DNA of 64,000 bases from Ga0077555 sp033764055 (GCA_033764055.1 JANRJI010000143.1:9045-73044); one strand, 5' to 3'. Counted from the stretch's first letter, positions 34,724 through 44,322 are shown. Numbers and translations: made by a program. Notes: generated by a model from the letters alone, not told the origin.

Positions 34724-35608
34724 CTATTCCTTCTTCCTCATGAGCGCCCGGTACGTCTCGATCACCTGGCTGTCGTCCTCATGGCCGTGGCCCATGCCGG
34801 AGGCCGAGAGGAACAGCTGGTGTGCGGCGGCCGCCAGCGGCAGGCCCATCTTCGCGGCGCGCCCGGAATCGAGCACCAGCCCGAGATCCTTGACGAAGAT
34901 GTCGACGGCGCTCGTAACCAGATTGTCGTAGTCGACCATCTTCGGCCCGCGCGCCTTCAGCATCCAGCTCTGAGCGGCTGACCCCGAGAGCACCTCGAGC
35001 GCGATCTTGGGATCGATGCCGGCCCGCTCTGCGAAAGCCAGACCCTCGGCCGCCGCGGCAATGTGGATCCCGCACAGCAACTGGTTCACGACCTTCATGG
35101 CGGCGCCCTGCCCCGGGTGCTCGCCGAGGTGGAACAGGCTCGACCCCATTGCTGCCAGGACCGGCTTGGCGTCGTCGAAGACAGGCTTCCTCGCGGCCGC
35201 CATGATGGTCAGTGTGCCATGTGCGGCGCCCGTCACGCCGCCTGAGACTGGCGCATCGACGAAGCGGCGTCCTGAGCGCTCGACACGGTGCGCGATGCTC
35301 ACCACCCGGTCCGGAGCGCAGGTCGAGCAAAGCACCACGATCGCGGAAGGCTTCGACGCCTCGAGAGCGAGATTGTCGAACAGTGCGTTCTCGGCCTGAT
35401 CGGCATTGACCACCATCAGGATCAGCATATCGGCGTCTCGCGCCGCCTCCTCGGCGCTCGCGGCGCCCTTGCCGCCGTGCGAGTCGAGCCGGGCGACGGC
35501 CTCGGGCCGGTTGTCGTAGCCGGTCACGCGATACTGCTTCTTGACGAGCGTCTCGGCCATGGCGCCGCCCATGGCGCCGAGGCCGATGAATCCGATGCGG
35601 CGATGCAT
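34724..35608 (-). CDS. NAD(P)-dependent oxidoreductase, 3-hydroxyisobutyrate dehydrogenase family
   Basis: A 294-residue beta-hydroxyacid dehydrogenase: Rossmann IGFIGLGAMGGAMAETLVK at the N-terminus, the substrate loop FVDAPVSGGVTGA near residue 115, and the catalytic Lys in GAAMKVVNQLL near 168. A strong AGGAGG site precedes ATG 35608; the longer upstream frame was rejected because it overlaps the reductase gene. Enzymes of this family oxidise 3-hydroxyisobutyrate, tartronate semialdehyde or related acids. It lies second from last in an operon with a ketopantoate-reductase-like enzyme. Confidence 0.92.
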   Translation of the reverse strand: MHRRIGFIGLGAMGGAMAETLVKKQYRVTGYDNRPEAVARLDSHGGKGAASAEEAARDADMLILMVVNADQAENALFDNLALEASKPSAIVVLCSTCAPDRVVSIAHRVERSGRRFVDAPVSGGVTGAAHGTLTIMAAARKPVFDDAKPVLAAMGSSLFHLGEHPGQGAAMKVVNQLLCGIHIAAAAEGLAFAERAGIDPKIALEVLSGSAAQSWMLKARGPKMVDYDNLVTSAVDIFVKDLGLVLDSGRAAKMGLPLAAAAHQLFLSASGMGHGHEDDSQVIETYRALMRKKE

Positions 35609-35609
35609 G

Positions 35610-36539
35610 TCAGCCCTCCTTGCGCCGGCCGCCCGCGTCGATCGCGAGCGCCTGCGTGATGAATCTATGCGTCGGCGTCGGCACACCGTGACGCTCGCCG
35701 AGGCGCACGACGCCACCTGACAAGTAGTCGAGCTCGAGCGGCTTGCCGGCCCGCCGGTCGTGCGACATCGACGAGGTCATGGCCGGCGGGTTGGCCTCGA
35801 TCGCCTTCCAGACATTGGCGAAATCGTCGGCTGTGATGCGCACGCCCGCCGCAATGCCGACGGCGATCACCTCCTTGACGGCTGCCTCGAGGAGGGCGCG
35901 CGTTCCCGGAGTCTCGCGGATCGGCCCGGCGGTATACCCGGTCAGCGTGGTAAGCCCCGAGAACGGCGCCAGCATCGCGAACTTCATCCAGACGGCCCTC
36001 TGGATGTCGTTCGAGAGGATGGCGTCGATCCCGGCGGCCTTGCACGCGGCGTGGAACGCCTCGAGCCGCCCGCTCTTGCTCCCGTCGGCCTCGCCGAACT
36101 CGATGCGCGCGAAGGGCCCCCTCTGCTCGATCACGCCGGGCCTGGAGATGTGGCTGGCGATGCGGGCCACCCCTGCAACCACGTGCGCACCGGGCAGCAC
36201 CCCCTTGATGATCTCGGGCCCGTCGACCCCGTTCTGGAAGGTGACGACCGTCGTGTCCTTGCCGACGACGGGGCCGAGGCTCCGCGCCGCACTCTCCGTG
36301 TCGCCGAGCTTGGTGGCGAACATCACGACATCCACCGTGCCCGCCTCGGCCGGGTCGGCCACGGCTCGTGCCGGCTTCACCGTGAGATTGCCGAGCGCGC
36401 TGTCGAGCGTGAGCCCGTCGCGCCGCATCGCGTCGAGGTGGGCGCCACGTGCGACGAACGTGACCTCGTTCCCTGCCCCTGCGAGCCGCCCGCCGAAGTA
36501 GCCGCCGACGCCGCCTGAGCCCATGATCAGGATTTTCAT
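35610..36539 (-). CDS. 2-dehydropantoate 2-reductase family (PanE/ApbA-like)
   Basis: A 309-residue NADPH-dependent reductase: GSGGVGGYFGGRLAGAGNEV nucleotide-binding motif, TFQNGVDGPEII near residue 100 and the catalytic Lys in RAVWMKFAMLAPF near 187. PanE makes pantoate for vitamin B5, and panC is in the window about 10 kb away. However, alphaproteobacteria carry several PanE-like paralogs, and the operon context (deacetylase, HIBADH-like, MBL) suggests a catabolic role as readily. It ends one base before the next gene starts. Confidence 0.85.
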   Translation of the reverse strand: MKILIMGSGGVGGYFGGRLAGAGNEVTFVARGAHLDAMRRDGLTLDSALGNLTVKPARAVADPAEAGTVDVVMFATKLGDTESAARSLGPVVGKDTTVVTFQNGVDGPEIIKGVLPGAHVVAGVARIASHISRPGVIEQRGPFARIEFGEADGSKSGRLEAFHAACKAAGIDAILSNDIQRAVWMKFAMLAPFSGLTTLTGYTAGPIRETPGTRALLEAAVKEVIAVGIAAGVRITADDFANVWKAIEANPPAMTSSMSHDRRAGKPLELDYLSGGVVRLGERHGVPTPTHRFITQALAIDAGGRRKEG

Positions 36540-36584
36540 GCCATTGCCTCTTTCGCCGCCGTGTTGAAGCGGTCGCTGCTGTCG

Positions 36585-37505
36585 TTATCGAGCCGTCCGC
36601 GCCGCCATCGCCGCCGCGAGGCGTGCAGGCGCGTCCGGATCGGCCGCCGTGTACCAGTCCGCGATCTGGCTGGACGTGACGAACACTGTATCCGGCCGCC
36701 GCAGCAGTAGATCGAATGCCTTCTCGAGGTGGTAGGCGCGATGGGGCACGCCGACGATGTGCGGATGCAGCCCGAACGTGATGATGCGCGGGTTGCGCAC
36801 AATCTCCCGCTCGAGCACGGCGAGCGTCGCATCGAGCCGCAGCAGCAGCTCGTCGCTCGAGTGGCTGTGCACGACCCAGGCCGGAACGTCGTTGAGCTCC
36901 CATGTGTAGGGCAGGCAAAGCAGTGGCCCGTGCCGCGTCGTCATCCACACCGGCAGGTCGTCGACCAGCCAGTCGTGGATGAAATCGAGGCCTGCCGCCT
37001 TCAGGTGCTCGGGCGTATCGTTGGTTTCCCCGCCGCCGGCGCCGAACCAGCCGCGCACGCGCTTGCCGTCGAGCGCCTGCAGCCGGTCGAGACAGCGCCG
37101 AATCTCTGCCGCCTCGTCCTCCGACTGCTTGAGCGAGCGCTGGAACCAGCCATGCCCCACCAGCTCCCAGCCGGCTTCGATCACCGCCTTGGCCAGCGAC
37201 GGGTAGACATCCGCCACCTCGGCATTCATGAACGCCGACGCCTTGAGGCCGCGCGTGGCCAGCATGTCGAACAGGCGTGGAATACCGCAGCGCATGCCAT
37301 ATTCCACCCACGAGTAGTTCGGCACGTCCGGCGGGTCGACCTTGGCGCCGTGCGGCGCCGGCAGGATGCCGCGCGGCATCGGGCGGTCGAACGGCCAGTG
37401 CTCGATGTTGACGACGATATTGACGATCAGCGGCTTGCCGTCGAGCGGCGGCAGGCGCGGCCGCTGGCTGGACAGCTCGAACGGAATGCGCGGATTGGGC
37501 CACAT
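36585..37505 (-). CDS. Polysaccharide deacetylase family protein (PuuE/allantoinase-like)
   Basis: A 306-residue NodB-fold protein, starting MWPNPRIPFELSS and continuing IVNIVVNIEHW, YGMRCGIPRLFDMLATRG, AFMNAEVADVYPSLAKAVIEAGWELVGHGW and TFGLHPHIVGVPHRAYHLE. The HxxxxH and C-terminal His motifs are those of the metal-independent or Zn-dependent amidohydrolase-like branch (PuuE allantoinases, peptidoglycan deacetylases). The branch seen here resembles PuuE more than the envelope deacetylases, and no signal peptide is present. It is the first gene of the four-gene operon. GGAG lies about 11 bases before ATG 37505. Confidence 0.85.
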   Translation of the reverse strand: MWPNPRIPFELSSQRPRLPPLDGKPLIVNIVVNIEHWPFDRPMPRGILPAPHGAKVDPPDVPNYSWVEYGMRCGIPRLFDMLATRGLKASAFMNAEVADVYPSLAKAVIEAGWELVGHGWFQRSLKQSEDEAAEIRRCLDRLQALDGKRVRGWFGAGGGETNDTPEHLKAAGLDFIHDWLVDDLPVWMTTRHGPLLCLPYTWELNDVPAWVVHSHSSDELLLRLDATLAVLEREIVRNPRIITFGLHPHIVGVPHRAYHLEKAFDLLLRRPDTVFVTSSQIADWYTAADPDAPARLAAAMAARTAR

Positions 37506-37921
37506 GGCGAGGGGTCTCCTGGCCGCCGGCGGACAGATGCACGGCGATGGGGGATGCTCGAGGCGAGATAAGCAGGAAAGCGCGCCTTGTGCCACGGGGG
37601 ATGGCGAGGTGCGAAGCCGCGCTATGAGCGCGATCGAATTCACAACCTCGATTCACGATACGGTTGCCCCGGACGAAGCGAGGCGCGAGGCGCGGCAGAT
37701 GCGCCGAATGACAAAGTCGAGCCCGGGGAGGAACCCGGCACTCGGCAATCGCCGGTGCCATTGCTTCAGCCGGGAGACCGAGAATTGAATGGGCCTGGCC
37801 GGGCATCGAGGACGGGGCCCTCGTCTGGACGTGACACGAGGCTCGTGCCATCGTGCGATCGAGATCAGCCTTTGCCGCGGATTGCAATGCGGCACCCGAT
37901 CACGGAACGACTGCTGAGAGC
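37506..37921. other. Intergenic region between divergent genes
   Basis: It separates the deacetylase operon (leftward) from the thioredoxin-like gene (rightward) and should hold both promoters. No palindrome or convincing promoter motif was found, and no gene. Confidence 0.4.
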
Positions 37922-38506
37922 ATGCTGACGACCTCGGGCTGCCGTGCGCAGCCCCCCGCGTGGCGCAAGCGCTTCCCCGGAGGCGTGCTCGGGAGCTTCC
38001 TGGCTCTCGTGGTGGTGTGGCTTGTGATAGCGCCCGGAAGAGGTCTCGCCGAGCGGCTCGTGCCATGGCAGGGTCCGGTTCGGCAGTTGCCGGCAGCTAC
38101 GATCGACGGCGCCCCCCTGTCTCTCGACGACTATCGGGGTCGCATCGTGCTGGTGCATTTCTTCGCGACCTGGTGCGAGCCGTGTGGTCCGGAGCTGGGT
38201 GCGCTCAACCGGCTGCATGCCGAGCTCGGCGAGCGGCTGTCGATCGTCGCAATCGACGTCGGCGAGCCGCGCGACCGCCTCCAGCGCTTCCTCGACAAAA
38301 ATCCGATCAGCTACCCGGTCGCGCTCGATGCAGACCGCGCTATCGCCCGTGCCTGGGGTGTCTACGCACTGCCCTCGACATTCGTGCTGGACCGGGCGCA
38401 CGCAGCGGCGTGGCAGGCTCTCGGCGACATCGATTGGAGCGAGCCATCCGTCCGAGCCAGGCTCACAAATCCCGTGAGCGCGCCAGCCGAGGCTGCCGCG
38501 CCATAG
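37922..38506 (+). CDS. TlpA/ResA-type thioredoxin-like protein
   Basis: A 194-residue protein with one N-terminal membrane anchor (GVLGSFLALVVVWLVIAPG) and a thioredoxin-like domain exposed to the periplasm: VHFFATWCEPCGPEL gives the CxxC motif CEPC near residue 88, and YALPSTFVLDR gives the cis-Pro. TlpA/ResA proteins reduce cytochrome c or copper-site cysteines. The start at 37922 was preferred; 37853 adds 23 unlikely residues. It lies 46 bases before a Tat-exported transglutaminase-like protein. Confidence 0.85.
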   Translation: MLTTSGCRAQPPAWRKRFPGGVLGSFLALVVVWLVIAPGRGLAERLVPWQGPVRQLPAATIDGAPLSLDDYRGRIVLVHFFATWCEPCGPELGALNRLHAELGERLSIVAIDVGEPRDRLQRFLDKNPISYPVALDADRAIARAWGVYALPSTFVLDRAHAAAWQALGDIDWSEPSVRARLTNPVSAPAEAAAP

Positions 38507-38551
38507 CACACGTCCCGTTACGTCACTGAACCACCGGACAGAGGGAATGCC

Positions 38552-39649
38552 ATGACGATCGATCGACGCAATGTTCTCCTGGGGGGCGCCGCGCTCGCCC
38601 TGGCACCGGGCTTGCCTGAAAACGCTCTGGCACAGGCGGCCTTCGCTCCTTCGCCCGGCAAGTGGCGTAGTTTCGAGGTCACGACGGCGCTGTCTCTCGC
38701 GAGTGCGCAGAGCGGGGCACAAGCCTGGATCCCGATTCCCTCGTTCCAAGGCGAAGGCTGGATGCGGCCTGGAGAGACGACATGGGCGCTCGGGGCCGGA
38801 GAAGCCGCGATCGTCCGCGATCCTGTCTCCAATGCCGCGATGGTCCATGCGCGCTGGCGCAGCGGCCAATCGGCCGAAATCACCGTCGTCAGCCGCTTTG
38901 CCGCGCGCGACCGAGCGGTGAGCCTCCAGGAGAGGGATGCGACGCCGCTCGATGCCGGGCACAGGAAGCACTACACCTCGGCGACTGAGCTCCTGCGCCT
39001 CGACGGCATTGCGAAGGAGACGGCGCAACGCATTGTGAGCGGTGCCGACACGGACATCGAGAAGGCACGGCGCATCTACGAGTGGATCGTCGACAATACG
39101 TTCCGCAATCCGACGACGCGCGGCTGCGGCCTCGGCGATATCGAGGCGATGCTGAAGACGGGCAATCTCAGCGGCAAGTGCGCGGATCTCAACGCACTCT
39201 ACGTCGGTCTCGCACGAGCTGCGGGAATCCCGGCACGCGACATCTATGGCATCCGGGTGGCGCCGTCGGCATTCGGGTTCAAGAGTCTGGGCGCGGCCAC
39301 TGCCACGATCACCAAGTCCCAGCATTGCCGGGCAGAAGTGTTTCTCGACGGCGTCGGCTGGTTCCCGGTCGATCCGGCCGACGTGCGCAAGGTCGTGCTC
39401 GAGGAGCCGCCGGGCAAACTCGCGCTCGACGATCCGAAGGTGCTGGCCGCGCGGAAAGCATTGTTTGGCGCCTGGGAGACGAACTGGCTGGCCTACAACG
39501 ATGCCCACGACCTCAAGCTGCCTGGCGCCAGCGGGCCGGCGATCCCGTTCTTCATGTATCCTCAAGCAGAGACGTCGGCCGGGCGCCTCGACTCGCTCGA
39601 TCCGGACACATTCAAGTATGCCATCACGGCGCGAGAGTTGCCGGCGTAG
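38552..39649 (+). CDS. Tat-exported transglutaminase-like protein
   Basis: A 365-residue protein. The N-terminus DRRNVLLGGAALALAPG is a twin-arginine signal with cleavage near ALAQA. The C-terminal half is a transglutaminase/protease-like core with the Cys in LSGKCADLNALY (about 210), the His in SQHCRAEVFLDGVG (about 255) and the Asp in WFPVDPADV (about 272), forming the expected Cys-His-Asp triad. It probably cleaves or crosslinks peptides in the periplasm after folding in the cytoplasm. It probably shares a transcript with the TlpA-like gene upstream. Confidence 0.87.
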   Translation: MTIDRRNVLLGGAALALAPGLPENALAQAAFAPSPGKWRSFEVTTALSLASAQSGAQAWIPIPSFQGEGWMRPGETTWALGAGEAAIVRDPVSNAAMVHARWRSGQSAEITVVSRFAARDRAVSLQERDATPLDAGHRKHYTSATELLRLDGIAKETAQRIVSGADTDIEKARRIYEWIVDNTFRNPTTRGCGLGDIEAMLKTGNLSGKCADLNALYVGLARAAGIPARDIYGIRVAPSAFGFKSLGAATATITKSQHCRAEVFLDGVGWFPVDPADVRKVVLEEPPGKLALDDPKVLAARKALFGAWETNWLAYNDAHDLKLPGASGPAIPFFMYPQAETSAGRLDSLDPDTFKYAITARELPA

Positions 39650-39895
39650 AGCGGGGATGTTGCAGCTTCATCCACCTTTGCTCCAGGCGCCGTGACGCCG
39701 GCCCCGCCGCCAAGAGCACGTGCTCCGACGGCTTGCGTGCAATTCCGCTTGCAAGCCTCCGACACGGCCGATGGACGCGCTCGCGGTCGGTGAAGGGCGA
39801 GCGCTCGTACGGCGCTCCCGCGGGCCGCGGGGCCGCGAGCTGCGGCATCGCGTGTCCCGTTCGGCAGGAGCGCGAAGGCTCGCGCCCGCGGTGCC

Positions 39896-41047
39896 TCAGC
39901 GACGGTTGCCGGCGAGGATCTTGCGCGACACGACCACTCGCATGATCTCGTTGGTGCCTTCCAGGATCTGGTGCACCCGCAGATCCCGCACGAGCTTCTC
40001 GAGGCCGTAGTCTTTGAGATAGCCGTAGCCGCCGTGCAGCTGCAGCGCCTCGTTGCAGATCGTAAAGCCGAGATCCGTGGCGTAGCGCTTGGCCATGGCC
40101 GAGTACATCGTCGCCTGCGGGTCGGCGCGGTCTAGCGCATCGGCTGCACGGTAGATCATCAACCGCGCCGCCTCGAGGTCCGTGGCCATGTCGGCAATCT
40201 TGAACTGCACCGCCTGGAAGGCGGCGAGCTCGCTGCCGAATGCCTTTCGCTCGAAGACATAGGCGCGCGCCTTGTCGAGCGCATTCCATGCGGCGCCGAG
40301 CGAGCACGCACCGATGTTGATGCGGCCGCCGTCGAGGCCGGACATGGCGAATTTGAAGCCCTGGCCTTCGATGCCGCCGACGAGATGACTGACGGGCACC
40401 CGTGCCCCGTCGAGGATCACCTGTCGCGTCGGCTGCGCGTTCCAGCCCATCTTGCGCTCGATGGCGCCGAACGACAGGCCGGGCGTGTCCTTGTGCACGA
40501 CGAGGGCCGAGATCCCCCCGGCTCCCTCGCCGCCCGTCCGCGCAAAAATGAAATAGAAATCCGTGGCGCCAGCGCCGGAGATGAACTGCTTGGTCCCATC
40601 GAGCACGTAGTTGTCGCCGTCGCGTCGCGCGCGGGTCGCGAGGGCGGCGGCGTCGGAGCCTGCACCGGGCTCGGTGAGGCAGTAGGAGGCGAGCCACTCC
40701 ATGGAGGCGAGCTTCGGCAGCCAGACCGCCACCTGCTCAGGCGTTCCGTATCGCGCCACCATCCAGGCCACCATGTTGTGGATCGAGATGTAGGACGAGA
40801 TGGCAGGGCAGCCGTACGACAGGGCCTCGAAGATCAGCGCGCCGTCGAGACGGCTCAATCCGGAGCCACCCTTCTCGGCATCGACATAGATTGCCGCCAT
40901 GCCGAGCGCCGCGGTCTCTCGGATCACGTCGACCGGGAAATGGCTCTCCTCGTCCCACTTGGCGGCGTCCGGTGCGATCCGCTCTTTGGCGAAGTTGAGC
41001 GCGGTCTCCTGGATCGCGGCCTGCTCGTCGGTGAGGGCGAAATGCAT
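39896..41047 (-). CDS. Acyl-CoA dehydrogenase (isobutyryl-CoA/short-branched type)
   Basis: A 383-residue FAD enzyme, desaturating acyl-CoA thioesters at C2-C3. Motifs: YCLTEPGAGSDAAAL (FAD/substrate, near 124), FISGAGATDFY near 155, and the catalytic Glu in HQILEGTNEIMRVVVSRK near the C-terminus (Glu just before GTNE). The length and the IYRAADALDR segment fit the isobutyryl/2-methylbutyryl-CoA branch used in valine degradation. ATG 41047 with GAGG upstream was chosen over the GTG at 41074. An HIBADH-like enzyme (valine pathway) lies about 4 kb away. Confidence 0.93.
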   Translation of the reverse strand: MHFALTDEQAAIQETALNFAKERIAPDAAKWDEESHFPVDVIRETAALGMAAIYVDAEKGGSGLSRLDGALIFEALSYGCPAISSYISIHNMVAWMVARYGTPEQVAVWLPKLASMEWLASYCLTEPGAGSDAAALATRARRDGDNYVLDGTKQFISGAGATDFYFIFARTGGEGAGGISALVVHKDTPGLSFGAIERKMGWNAQPTRQVILDGARVPVSHLVGGIEGQGFKFAMSGLDGGRINIGACSLGAAWNALDKARAYVFERKAFGSELAAFQAVQFKIADMATDLEAARLMIYRAADALDRADPQATMYSAMAKRYATDLGFTICNEALQLHGGYGYLKDYGLEKLVRDLRVHQILEGTNEIMRVVVSRKILAGNRR

Positions 41048-41146
41048 CGATGCCTCGGCAGCTGCTAAGCTCACGGGTGCAATCCGCCGCGCTTTGGCGC
41101 ATTGCTCGTGTCACTTAGCGCGGGATCGCGTGCCGAGGAATAGGCC

Positions 41147-41665
41147 ATGATCGAGATTGCATCCGGGCGGAATGGCGAGCCGCTGATCGTACACACGCAT
41201 GTGACGCCGTGGGGCTTCGCGGTCGCCCTCCCCATGGCGCTGGCGTTCGCCTACCTCGGCGCCCTCGCCCTCGATGCCCACCTCGTGCCGACCGGCCACC
41301 CGAGCCTCGGTGACGTGCCGCTCTGGCTGGTCAGCGCCGTGCTGCTCGTGTTCGCCTTGGCATTGTTCCTGATCGGCGTCGCCGAGCTCGCCGCCTATCT
41401 GAAGCCGTCCGTCGCGGTGGTGCTGGACGGCACCGGCATCACGACGCAGGGCGTCCTCGGCACGAGGCGCCATGCCTGGAGCGACGTTGTCTCGGCCGAG
41501 ATCGCGCCCGGCCAATTGGCGCTTCGTCTGCGCAGCCGGCCAGGGCGCTCGCCGGAGGTTCGACTGCAGTTCGGCCGGTTGGCCGTCGAGCCCGCTCGGC
41601 TGGTCGCGCGTCTTCACCGGCACCGGCCCGACCTGCAGCTGTTCCATCGGGGTGCCGAGGTATAG
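41147..41665 (+). CDS. Membrane protein with C-terminal PH-like domain, unknown function
   Basis: A 172-residue protein. Two hydrophobic helices at about 22-45 (WGFAVALPMALAFAYLGALA) and 58-85 (VPLWLVSAVLLVFALALFLIG) are followed by a beta-rich segment (VVLDGTGITTQGVLGTRRHAWSDVV read in parts: LDGTGITTQG, RRHAWSDVV), typical of small bacterial PH-like domain proteins. Divergent from the acyl-CoA dehydrogenase. No function is known. Confidence 0.75.
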   Translation: MIEIASGRNGEPLIVHTHVTPWGFAVALPMALAFAYLGALALDAHLVPTGHPSLGDVPLWLVSAVLLVFALALFLIGVAELAAYLKPSVAVVLDGTGITTQGVLGTRRHAWSDVVSAEIAPGQLALRLRSRPGRSPEVRLQFGRLAVEPARLVARLHRHRPDLQLFHRGAEV

Positions 41666-41750
41666 TCTGCCGCAATCGGCCATGAATGCTCGATCGTTCG
41701 TGGCATCCCCACAGTAACCCGCGTCCGATCCACGAGGACGGATCCCTCCC

Positions 41751-42194
41751 ATGACCTCTGAACGCTTTCTGGTGCCGCTGCTCGTTGTTGCCGTCCTGGT
41801 CGCCGCAGGCGGCGTATCCCTCGGCCTGACCGGGGAACGTGGTCCGCGTGGCGGCCCCTGCGCCGGTTCCGCCGAGCCGATGTCACGCATCGAGCTCGTG
41901 TTCGGCATGTCGCGGAAGGGCCGCCCCGACATCGGCGAGGACGAGTGGCGCCAGTTTCTCGATCGGGAGATCACACCCCGGTTTCCCGCCGGGCTGACGG
42001 TGCTGCGCGGCGAGGGCCGGTGGCGCAACGCCGCCGGCGCCTCCGTCGAGGAGCCGGCCCGCGTGCTTTTGGTCTGGGCGACCACGTCCCGGGATCTTGG
42101 CGGCCGGATCGACGCCATACGCGACGCCTGGAAGCGGCTGCATCTCCAGGAGAGCGTGTTGCGCGCCGAGAGCGCTGGATGTGTGGCGTTCTGA
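41751..42194 (+). CDS. DUF3574 domain protein, probable secreted or lipoprotein-like
   Basis: A 147-residue protein with an N-terminal hydrophobic segment (FLVPLLVVAVLVAAGGVSLG) and a domain reading ELVFGMSRKG, DEWRQFLDREITPRFPAGLTVLRGEGRW, the core of DUF3574. The signal continues into PCAG, where Cys could be a lipobox residue, but the preceding residues are not a good lipobox. Function unknown. It lies next to trpB on the opposite strand. Confidence 0.8.
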   Translation: MTSERFLVPLLVVAVLVAAGGVSLGLTGERGPRGGPCAGSAEPMSRIELVFGMSRKGRPDIGEDEWRQFLDREITPRFPAGLTVLRGEGRWRNAAGASVEEPARVLLVWATTSRDLGGRIDAIRDAWKRLHLQESVLRAESAGCVAF

Positions 42195-42226
42195 TCCTCT
42201 GGAAAGATGATCGCAAGCCCGTCGGC

Positions 42227-43465
42227 TCAGCTCATCCCGAGCGCCTTCATCACCGTGTGCAGGTCCTTGTCGCCGCGCCCGCACAGATTCATGACGATCA
42301 GATGGTCCTTCGGCAGCTTCGGCGCGATGCGCATGACATGGGCCAGGGCGTGGCTCGGCTCGAGCGCCGGGATGATGCCCTCGTGCTTGGTGCAGAATTG
42401 CAGCGCGCCGAGCGCCTCCTTGTCCGTTGCGACCACGTACTGCACCCGGCCGCTGTCCCGGAGCCAGGAGTGCTCAGGCCCGACGCCTGGATAGTCCAAG
42501 CCGGCCGAGATCGAGTGCCCCTCTAGGATCTGCCCGTCGGCCGTCTGCAGCAGGTACGTGCGGTTGCCGTGCAGCACGCCCGGCCGTCCGCCTGTCAGCG
42601 ACGCACAATGGCCGTTCTCCACATCGAGCCCGTGGCCACCGGCCTCGACGCCGAACATCTTGACCCCAGGCTCGTCGAGGAACGGATGAAACAGGCCGAT
42701 GGCGTTCGAGCCGCCGCCGATGCAGGCGACGAGCGTGTCCGGCAACCGCCCTTCGGCTTCCATCATCTGCTCGCGCACCTCCCGCCCGATGATCGACTGG
42801 AAGTCGCGGACCAGCTCCGGATAGGGATGCGGCCCCGCTGCCGTGCCGATGATGTAGTAGGTGGACCGCACGTTTGTTACCCAGTCGCGAAGCGCCTCGT
42901 TCATGGCATCTTTCAGCGTGCCCGCACCCGAGGTCACCGGATTCACCTTGGCGCCGAGCAGCTTCATGCGAGCCACGTTCGGCGCCTGCCGCTCGACGTC
43001 GGTCGCGCCCATGTAGATCTCGCACGGCAGATCGAACTTGGCGCAGACCGTCGCCACCGCCACGCCGTGCTGGCCGGCCCCGGTCTCGGCGATGATGCGT
43101 CCCTTGCCCATGCGCCGCGCGAGCAGGATCTGGCCGAGGCAGTTGTTGATCTTGTGGCTGCCCGTATGATTGAGCTCGTCGCGCTTGAAATAAACCTTGG
43201 CGCCGCCGAGCGCGGCGGTGATCCGCTCCGCGAGGTAGAGCGGCGAGGGGCGGCCCGCGTAGTGCGTGTTGAGATGGGCGAGCGCCGCCGCGAACTCCGG
43301 GTCGCCCTTCGCCGCGTTGTAGGCGTCCTCGAGCTCGAGGATCAGCGGCATCAGCGTCTCGGCGACGAAGCGACCGCCGAAGATCCCGAAAAAGCCCTTC
43401 TCGTCCGGTCCGGTGCGATAGCTGTTCGGTGCACTGGCCGGATCGATCGTGGTCGGGGTGGACAT
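42227..43465 (-). CDS. trpB: Tryptophan synthase beta subunit
   Basis: A 412-residue PLP enzyme joining indole and L-serine to tryptophan. The PLP-binding Lys is in ELNHTGSHKINN (near 100), and the glycine-rich phosphate loop is CIGGGSNAIG (near 245). The start at 43465 follows the conserved trpF by 43 bases on the same strand. trpA, which usually follows trpB, is not encoded here: a DUF3574 gene converges from the other side. Confidence 0.97.
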   Translation of the reverse strand: MSTPTTIDPASAPNSYRTGPDEKGFFGIFGGRFVAETLMPLILELEDAYNAAKGDPEFAAALAHLNTHYAGRPSPLYLAERITAALGGAKVYFKRDELNHTGSHKINNCLGQILLARRMGKGRIIAETGAGQHGVAVATVCAKFDLPCEIYMGATDVERQAPNVARMKLLGAKVNPVTSGAGTLKDAMNEALRDWVTNVRSTYYIIGTAAGPHPYPELVRDFQSIIGREVREQMMEAEGRLPDTLVACIGGGSNAIGLFHPFLDEPGVKMFGVEAGGHGLDVENGHCASLTGGRPGVLHGNRTYLLQTADGQILEGHSISAGLDYPGVGPEHSWLRDSGRVQYVVATDKEALGALQFCTKHEGIIPALEPSHALAHVMRIAPKLPKDHLIVMNLCGRGDKDLHTVMKALGMS

Positions 43466-43508
43466 GATGCTCGGGCTCCCGCGTGGGGTTGATCGGATGG
43501 CTTGGTGT

Positions 43509-44159
43509 TCAGGCCGGCACGGCGGCCTTGGCAGCGGCGATAAAGGCACGGATCAGTGCCGGCTCCTTGACGCCCGGTCGACTTTCGACGCCGGACGAGA
43601 CGTCGACGGCCGGCGCTCCGGTCGCGCGGATCGCGTCGGCGACATTCAACGGATTGAGGCCGCCGGACAGCATGAAGGGAACTTTATGTCTGACACCGTC
43701 GAGCGCGCGCCAGTCGAACGTTGCCCCGTGACCGCCCGGCCTGTCGGCGCCTTCCGGTGGCCGCGCGTCGAACAGGATGAGGTCCGCCACATCAGTGAAG
43801 CGTAATGCCATCGCCGCGTCTGCAGCCGTCGCCACCTTGATCGCTTTGATCACCGGCAGACCGGAGCGCGCTCGCACTGCGGCCACGCGTTGCGGCCCCT
43901 CGTTGCCATGCAATTGCAGGAGATCGGGCATCAATTCGGCGACGATGCGGGCGATCGAGGCGTCATCCGCGTCCACCACGAGTGCGACGATCCTCGCCCG
44001 GCCCCGGGCCGGGGCGGCGAGCTCTCGCGCCTGCTCCAGCGACACATTGCGAGGGCTCGGCGGAAACAGCACGAGGCCGACGTAGTCGGCACCCGCCTCC
44101 AGCGCCACGGCCATCGTATCGGGCGTCCTCAAACCACAGATCTTGACCTTGGTCGGCAT
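43509..44159 (-). CDS. trpF: Phosphoribosylanthranilate isomerase
   Basis: A 216-residue TIM-barrel enzyme of tryptophan synthesis converting phosphoribosylanthranilate to CdRP. It starts KVKICGLRTPD (catalytic Cys in KICG), then AGADYVGLVLFPPSPR, LQLHGNE near 87, LILFDARPP (catalytic Asp) and LSGGLNPLNV near 168. It heads the trpFB pair. A LapA-domain gene precedes it, as in many rhizobial genomes. Confidence 0.96.
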   Translation of the reverse strand: MPTKVKICGLRTPDTMAVALEAGADYVGLVLFPPSPRNVSLEQARELAAPARGRARIVALVVDADDASIARIVAELMPDLLQLHGNEGPQRVAAVRARSGLPVIKAIKVATAADAAMALRFTDVADLILFDARPPEGADRPGGHGATFDWRALDGVRHKVPFMLSGGLNPLNVADAIRATGAPAVDVSSGVESRPGVKEPALIRAFIAAAKAAVPA

Positions 44160-44322
44160 GCTTTCATCGACACTCGGACGAGGTGGCCGCTCAGCCCGCT
44201 TGCTGCTTTCGGCTCGATCCGCGAACCTATGCCGGGTTTTCAGCGCCGCAGCAACGGCAACGCCCTGCCTGTCGGCCGGCGATCACTCCGACGGATGCGC
44301 CGCTGCCGACGGTGTCGCCCGC

